A stretch of 9,425 nt of DNA from Thermoleophilia bacterium (lineage in GTDB: Bacteria; Actinomycetota; Thermoleophilia; Gaiellales; SKUG01): NCBI GenBank assembly GCA_025964455.1, contig JAOPYU010000320.1, positions 1 through 9,425 on the forward strand, read 5' to 3'. Under the pieces are notes generated by a model, which searched no databases, was not told the DNA's origin, and was given only the letters and a program-made list of their open reading frames with translations. Both the position numbers and the translations under genes were made by a program. How positions within the stretch are numbered: position 1 is the first letter of the stretch; each line of letters starts with the position of its first letter. This document shows positions 6,255-9,425 of this stretch, piece by piece.

Positions 6255-6824
6255 TCAGACGCGGCTCAGGTACCGGCCACCCTCGCGGGTGTCGACCTTG
6301 AGCGTATCGCCCTCGGCGACGAACGACGGAACCTGGATGACGGCGCCGTTCTCGAGCGTCGCCGGCTTCTGGACATTGCCCACCGTATCGCCCCGCACTG
6401 CCGGCTCGGTCGCTGCGACCTTGAGCTCGACCGAGTTGGGCAGCTCCACGCCCGACGGCTCACCGTCGACGTAGAAGAGCTGGACCTCCATGTTGTCCAT
6501 GAGGAACTTCGCGGCGTCGTCGACGACGGCTTCCGACAGCGCCATCTGGTCGAACGTGTCGGGATCCATGAAGACGTAGTCGCTGCCGTCGTGGTAGAGG
6601 AACGTCGCGCTCTTCTGCTCCGTGCGGATGCGCGGGAACTTCTCGCCCGCGCGGAAGGTCTTGTCGACCGTCGAACCCGTCTTGATGTTCTTGAGCTTGG
6701 TACGCATCACGGCGCCGCCCTTGCCGGGCTTGTGGTGCTGGAACCAGACGATGCGCCAGACGGCTCCATCGATGCTGATGTGCATGCCGTTGCGGAACTG
6801 GTTGGTGTCGACGACGTCGGACAT
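6255..6824 (-). CDS. efp: Elongation factor P
   Basis: Binds between the P and E sites of the ribosome and relieves stalling at consecutive prolines. The 189-residue length is standard. All three beta-barrel domains are present: the N-terminal KOW-like domain (NQFRNGMHISIDGAVWRIV) with the tip loop HHKPGKGGA placing K35 where other EF-Ps carry a lysine modification or leave it bare; the middle OB domain (from about 70, SATFLYHDGSDYVFMD); and the C-terminal OB domain (ELPNSVELKVAATEPAVRGD, then GAVIQVPSFVAEGDTLKVDTREGGRYLSRV). No EpmA, EarP or YmfI modification gene is in the window, so the state of K35 is unknown. The ATG at 6824 is preceded by GAGGAG at a rather long 12-bp spacing. It lies between the M24 peptidase and nusB, the usual actinobacterial/firmicute order. 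Confidence 0.97.
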   Translation of the reverse strand: MSDVVDTNQFRNGMHISIDGAVWRIVWFQHHKPGKGGAVMRTKLKNIKTGSTVDKTFRAGEKFPRIRTEQKSATFLYHDGSDYVFMDPDTFDQMALSEAVVDDAAKFLMDNMEVQLFYVDGEPSGVELPNSVELKVAATEPAVRGDTVGNVQKPATLENGAVIQVPSFVAEGDTLKVDTREGGRYLSRV

Positions 6825-6836
6825 GGCGTGCGCGCG

Positions 6837-6842
6837 CTCCTC
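6837..6842 (-). promoter_or_regulatory. Ribosome binding site of efp
   Basis: GAGGAG on the minus strand, 12 bp before the efp ATG. The spacing is longer than ideal, but this is the only Shine-Dalgarno-like sequence in the efp leader. Unlike its neighbours nadK and the M24 peptidase, efp therefore seems to have a leadered mRNA. Confidence 0.4.
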
Positions 6843-6865
6843 GCGTGGAAAAAACCGGTGGACCT

Positions 6866-6871
6866 AGGCTA
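6866..6871 (-). promoter_or_regulatory. Putative -10 box of efp
   Basis: TAGCCT on the minus strand fits TANNNT and lies about 40 bp before the efp ATG in the 73-bp gap. Transcription from it would give a leader of roughly 35 nt containing the GAGGAG site and a U6 run (6849-6854). No convincing -35 is visible. It lies directly after a hairpin following the peptidase gene. Confidence 0.3.
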
Positions 6872-6874
6872 TCG

Positions 6875-6896
6875 CACGCAGCGGAGGCCGCGCGTG
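6875..6896 (-). terminator. Hairpin after the M24 peptidase gene
   Basis: One base after the peptidase stop the minus strand reads CACGC-GCGG-CCT-CCGC-T-GCGTG: nine base pairs with a single bulged T and a three-base loop, all strong GC pairs. A T6 run follows about 20 bp later (6849-6854), too far for a textbook intrinsic terminator. It could weaken read-through from the peptidase gene into efp or stabilise the mRNA end. Confidence 0.35.
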
Positions 6897-6897
6897 A

Positions 6898-8001
6898 TCA
6901 GGCCTGCACCAGGTCCTTGGTGAAGGTCGTGAGCAGGTCGTGCCCGTCCTCGGTCACCACGACCAGGTCCTCGATGCGCACGCCGCCCACGCCGGGCAGG
7001 TAGATGCCCGGCTCGACCGTCACGATCATCCCGGGCTCGAGCACGTCCTCGCTCGATCGCGCCAGGCGCGGCGCCTCGTGGATCTCCATGCCGACCCCGT
7101 GCCCGAGGCCGTGACCGAAGTGCTCGCCGTGCCCCGAGTCCGTGATGAGGTCGCGGGCGATGGCGTCGATGTCGCGACCGTGCGCGCCGGGGCGCACCGC
7201 GGCGAGCGACGCCACCTGCGCGCGCAGCGTCACGTCGTAGGCCTCGCGCAGCTCGGGGCTCGGGTCGCCCACCGCGAAGGTGCGCGTGCAGTCGGAGCAG
7301 TAGCCGTCGACCACGCACCCGATGTCAACGGTGACGAGCGTGTCGTCGGGGATCGGATCACTGCCGGGCGTGTGGTGCGGGAAGGCCCCGCGCGGGCCGC
7401 TGGCGACGATCGAGTCGAAGCTGAGCGCGCTCGCGCCGGCCTCGCGCAGGTGGCGCTCGATCGCCCACGCGACCTCGCCCTCCGTGCGCCCGCGCAGCCC
7501 GAGCGATGCGACCAGCGAGTAGGCGCCGTCGAGCAGCGCCGCCGCCGCGCGGATGCGTTCGACCTCGACGCCGTCCTTGACCACGCGCAGGCGGCTGACG
7601 ACGCCGTCGGCCGCGCGCAGCGACACTTTTTCGGGCAGCGCATCGGTGAACTGCAGGAAGGCGCGGTGCGAGAGCGCCGCGGGCGGGTACGCAAGCGATC
7701 CACCCGATGCCACGTCGCCGGCAAGGCGACCGAGGTCCTGCCACATCGACTGCTCGATGCGCGACACCTCCAGGCCCAGGCCCTCGGCCTCCGCGACGTA
7801 CCGGAAGTCGGTCGCGACGACCACGCGCTCGGGCGTGACGATGACGGCGGCGTTGGAGCTCTGCAGGCCGGTCAGCCAGCGCACGTCCGCCGCGTCGAGC
7901 ACGAGCAGGCCCGCCCACCCGTTGGACGTGATCTGCTCGCGGACGCGCTCGAGGCGTCGTCGCGTGTCGACAGGGGCTCGTGAAGTGGTCGTCTGATGCA
8001 T
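6898..8001 (-). CDS. M24 family metallopeptidase (Xaa-Pro peptidase, PepQ/YqhT type)
   Basis: Predicted cytoplasmic aminopeptidase or dipeptidase acting on Xaa-Pro peptides. The 367-residue protein has the creatinase-like N-terminal domain (about 1-145; [31 protein letters not shown]) and a C-terminal pita-bread domain. All five dinuclear metal ligands are visible: D226 (VTVDIG), D237 (SDCTRTF), H297 ([10 protein letters not shown]), E330 (VTVEPGIY) and E344 (VRIEDLV); a further conserved His lies in EIHEAP. The length matches the YqhT/PepQ type (about 350-365). The frame is open further upstream but runs into the aroBQ region in another frame, so the ATG at 8001 ([10 protein letters not shown]) is chosen; it is 7 bp after a TAGGAT box, suggesting a leaderless mRNA, though AGGA at 8-bp spacing could also serve as a ribosome binding site. 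The position between aroQ and efp is a conserved association. Exact substrate preference cannot be told. Confidence 0.93.
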   Translation of the reverse strand: MHQTTTSRAPVDTRRRLERVREQITSNGWAGLLVLDAADVRWLTGLQSSNAAVIVTPERVVVATDFRYVAEAEGLGLEVSRIEQSMWQDLGRLAGDVASGGSLAYPPAALSHRAFLQFTDALPEKVSLRAADGVVSRLRVVKDGVEVERIRAAAALLDGAYSLVASLGLRGRTEGEVAWAIERHLREAGASALSFDSIVASGPRGAFPHHTPGSDPIPDDTLVTVDIGCVVDGYCSDCTRTFAVGDPSPELREAYDVTLRAQVASLAAVRPGAHGRDIDAIARDLITDSGHGEHFGHGLGHGVGMEIHEAPRLARSSEDVLEPGMIVTVEPGIYLPGVGGVRIEDLVVVTEDGHDLLTTFTKDLVQA

Positions 8002-8008
8002 GGCGGGG

Positions 8009-8014
8009 ATCCTA
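8009..8014 (-). promoter_or_regulatory. Putative -10 box (leaderless promoter) of the M24 peptidase gene
   Basis: TAGGAT on the minus strand ends 7 bp before the ATG at 8001, in the 53-bp gap after aroBQ. It fits the TANNNT leaderless pattern seen at uvsE and nadK. No clear -35 is seen. AGGA inside the box could alternatively act as a Shine-Dalgarno sequence if transcription starts further upstream. Confidence 0.45.
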
Positions 8015-8054
8015 CCCACCGAAGCGCAGGACCACCGGTCCGATCCCTGGAGTC

Positions 8055-9425
8055 TCAGCGCGCGTTGAGCTGGTCGCGCACCCAGCGCAGCGCCTGGCGA
8101 TAGCCGTCGGCGCCATGCCCGCTCACGACGTGGTCGACCGCGGGGCGGATCACGCTCGTGCGTCGCCACTCCTCCTCGCGGGTGTCGATGTCGGAGAGGT
8201 GCACCTCCACGCGCGGGACCGTCAGCGGCGAAAGCGCGTCGTGGATCGAGAGCTCGTGGTGGGTCCAGGCCCCGGGGTTGACGATCACGGCGTGGTGGCG
8301 GATCCGTGCTTCGTGCAGCGCGTGCAGGAATCGTTCCAGGCTGTCGGTCTGTCGACAGTCGGCGACGAGCCCCTCGGATGCTGCCCATGCCTCGATGTCG
8401 CTCACGAGCTCGGGGAGCGTGCCCGTCCCGTAGTGCTCGGACTCGCGACGCCCGAGCTCACCCAGGTTGACCCCGAACAGCACGAGCACGCGCGGGTGGC
8501 GCGGGCTCGCGGATTCCAGGAGCCCGCGCCCGTGCTCGGTCGGCGCCGGCATGTGCACGTGCTCCTCCCACACGCGGCGCGCGGCCTCCAGCGGCAGGCG
8601 CACCCCGGTGATCGGGTCGCCGACCCCGGCCAGCAGCACCCACGCGATGCCGTGCCGATCGCGCTTCTTGTCGAGTGACAGGAACGGCTCGAGGGCCTCC
8701 CATGTCAGCGGCGACGTGGTGACGATGCCGAGTGACATGCACAGCTCGTGCCACGTGGCGACGAGCTCGGCCGGCGCGTCCACCACCAGCTCGCTGAGTC
8801 GCAGCGCCGCATGGGTACCGATCGCCACCGCCGCCCCGTGGCTCACCGCACCGCCGGTCGCCGCCTCGATCGCGTGGCCGAGCGTGTGGCCGAGGTTGAG
8901 CTGCGCGCGGATGCCGTCGGTGTCGAACGGGTCTTCCGCGACCACCGCATCCTTGTAGCCGGCGCAGCCCTCCACGAGCGAGAGCCAGCGGTCGTGGCGG
9001 TCCGCATCGTCGCGGGCAGTGGCGACCGCGCGGGCGCGCTCGAGCAGCCAGTCGCCTGCGAGCAGCGCCGTCTTGGCGGCCTCCACGAACCCGTCGCGCA
9101 CCGCCTCGAGCGGCAGCCCGTCGACGACCGTCGCGTCGATCACGGTGGCACGCGGCATGTGCACCGTGCCGACCACGTTCTTGGCGACCCCGAGGTTGAC
9201 CCCGGTCTTGCCGCCGATGCCGGCATCGACCTGGCTGGTCAGGGTGGTCGGCACGCTCACCCAGTCGATGCCGCGCTGGTAGATCGAGGCGGCGAATCCA
9301 GCCGTGTCGAGCAGCGTGCCGCCCCCGACGGCCACGACCGTCCCGTCACGGTGGAGGCCGTCGCGTGCCCACGCCCCGAGGATCTGCTCGACGGTCGTGA
9401 GCTGCTTGTTGAACTCGCCCATCGG
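8055..9425 (-). CDS. AroB-AroQ fusion: 3-dehydroquinate synthase / type II 3-dehydroquinate dehydratase (5' end missing)
   Basis: Bifunctional enzyme for shikimate-pathway steps 2 and 3, converting DAHP to 3-dehydroquinate and then 3-dehydroshikimate. 456 codons are visible; the frame runs off the window, so about 70 N-terminal AroB residues (or more, if AroK is also fused) are missing, and the ATG at 9422 is internal. Residues are counted from it. AroB part (1 to about 290): GGGTLLDTAGF (33-43), VPTTLTSQVDAGIGGKTGVN (57-76), KN at 81-82, the metal ligands E114 (VEAAK), H179 (LNLGHTLGHAIE) and H195 (SHGAAVA, usually HGEAV), and LSLDKKR. After a linker (about 291-310), AroQ (311-455) keeps GVNLGELGRRE, Tyr331, RQTDS, VNPGAWTHHE (Asn382), EVHLS (His408) and the Arg of REEEWRR. 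Catalytic residues of type II dehydratases known from M. tuberculosis are thus present, with local changes (SN to SD, one extra Glu, RRHS to RRTS). The peptidase-efp-nusB context matches ordinary separate aroB, aroQ clusters. Each domain call is secure; the fusion is uninterrupted in frame. Confidence 0.93.
   Translation of the reverse strand, partial: PMGEFNKQLTTVEQILGAWARDGLHRDGTVVAVGGGTLLDTAGFAASIYQRGIDWVSVPTTLTSQVDAGIGGKTGVNLGVAKNVVGTVHMPRATVIDATVVDGLPLEAVRDGFVEAAKTALLAGDWLLERARAVATARDDADRHDRWLSLVEGCAGYKDAVVAEDPFDTDGIRAQLNLGHTLGHAIEAATGGAVSHGAAVAIGTHAALRLSELVVDAPAELVATWHELCMSLGIVTTSPLTWEALEPFLSLDKKRDRHGIAWVLLAGVGDPITGVRLPLEAARRVWEEHVHMPAPTEHGRGLLESASPRHPRVLVLFGVNLGELGRRESEHYGTGTLPELVSDIEAWAASEGLVADCRQTDSLERFLHALHEARIRHHAVIVNPGAWTHHELSIHDALSPLTVPRVEVHLSDIDTREEEWRRTSVIRPAVDHVVSGHGADGYRQALRWVRDQLNAR

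Noticed and set aside
3780..6301. Long open frames of about 600-680 codons on the plus strand, antisense to tlyA, the polyprenyl synthase, the acidic orf and nusB.
   Set aside because: They are Arg- and Ala-rich with no recognisable domain and lie opposite genes with clear motifs. GC-rich genes with few A/T third bases leave the opposite frames open, so these are shadows.
6849..6854. T6 run on the minus strand as an intrinsic terminator of the peptidase gene.
   Set aside because: The strong hairpin ends about 20 bp before it, and the bases directly before the run form no stable stem.
8029..8041. GGACC-ACC-GGTCC inverted repeat after aroBQ as a terminator.
   Set aside because: The stem is only 5 bp and no T-tract follows.
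8002..8388. Upstream extension of the M24 peptidase frame into aroBQ.
   Set aside because: It overlaps the conserved AroQ domain in another frame and shows low-complexity basic sequence; the ATG at 8001 fits the family.
9420..9422. ATG at 9422 as the true start of the aroB-aroQ gene.
   Set aside because: The protein would begin in the middle of AroB (the GE-x(4)-L segment before the GGG motif) without the N-terminal nucleotide-binding half, and the frame stays open to the window edge.
1..9425. Mobile elements, CRISPR arrays, tRNA or rRNA genes, toxin-antitoxin or defence systems.
   Set aside because: No transposase, repeats with regular spacers, RNA gene signatures or defence domains were seen; the content is ordinary core metabolism and information processing.

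Overview
The window is a dense, GC-rich (about 70%), almost entirely coding stretch of housekeeping genes. The gene order aroB-aroQ, M24 peptidase, efp, nusB, polyprenyl synthetase, tlyA, nadK, recN is typical of Actinobacteria (Firmicutes have a related order). TlyA-NadK-RecN in a row, GTG starts and leaderless-type promoters also point to a high-GC actinobacterium, perhaps of a deep-branching class. The exact lineage cannot be fixed from the sequence alone.

Layout. One gene is on the plus strand: uvsE, a UV-damage endonuclease (17-970). It converges on a minus-strand block that fills the rest. In transcription order, from high to low coordinates, the block holds: a 3-dehydroquinate synthase fused in frame to a type II 3-dehydroquinate dehydratase (aroB-aroQ, 5' end outside the window); an M24 metallopeptidase (PepQ/YqhT type); elongation factor P; NusB; a small acidic protein in the slot where xseB often lies; a short-chain polyprenyl diphosphate synthase; TlyA rRNA methyltransferase; NAD kinase; and RecN. 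There is no gene-free stretch above 75 bp and no sign of mobile DNA, tRNA, rRNA or CRISPR.

Transcription and coupling. Non-coding gaps are at most 73 bp. Three genes (uvsE, nadK, the M24 peptidase) have a TANNNT -10-like box exactly 6-7 bp before the ATG, the hallmark of leaderless mRNAs. efp instead has a -10-like box about 40 bp upstream and a purine-rich ribosome binding site. A plausible reading is four minus-strand units: aroBQ; the M24 peptidase; efp-nusB-orf-polyprenyl synthase-tlyA; and nadK-recN. uvsE is transcribed separately. Within units, genes overlap or abut (GTGA overlap at nadK/recN, 2-bp gap at polyprenyl synthase/tlyA), suggesting translational coupling.

Biology. The block combines shikimate-pathway steps 2 and 3, peptide turnover, translation (EF-P at polyproline stalls), rRNA antitermination (NusB), isoprenoid chain elongation, ribosome methylation, NADP supply and recombinational repair, with UvsE adding alternative excision repair. 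I see no wholly new system. The points most worth a second look are the AroB-AroQ fusion, the unassigned acidic protein with a faint XseB-like C-terminus, the repeated leaderless promoter architecture, and a palindrome holding both stop codons of the convergent uvsE/recN pair.
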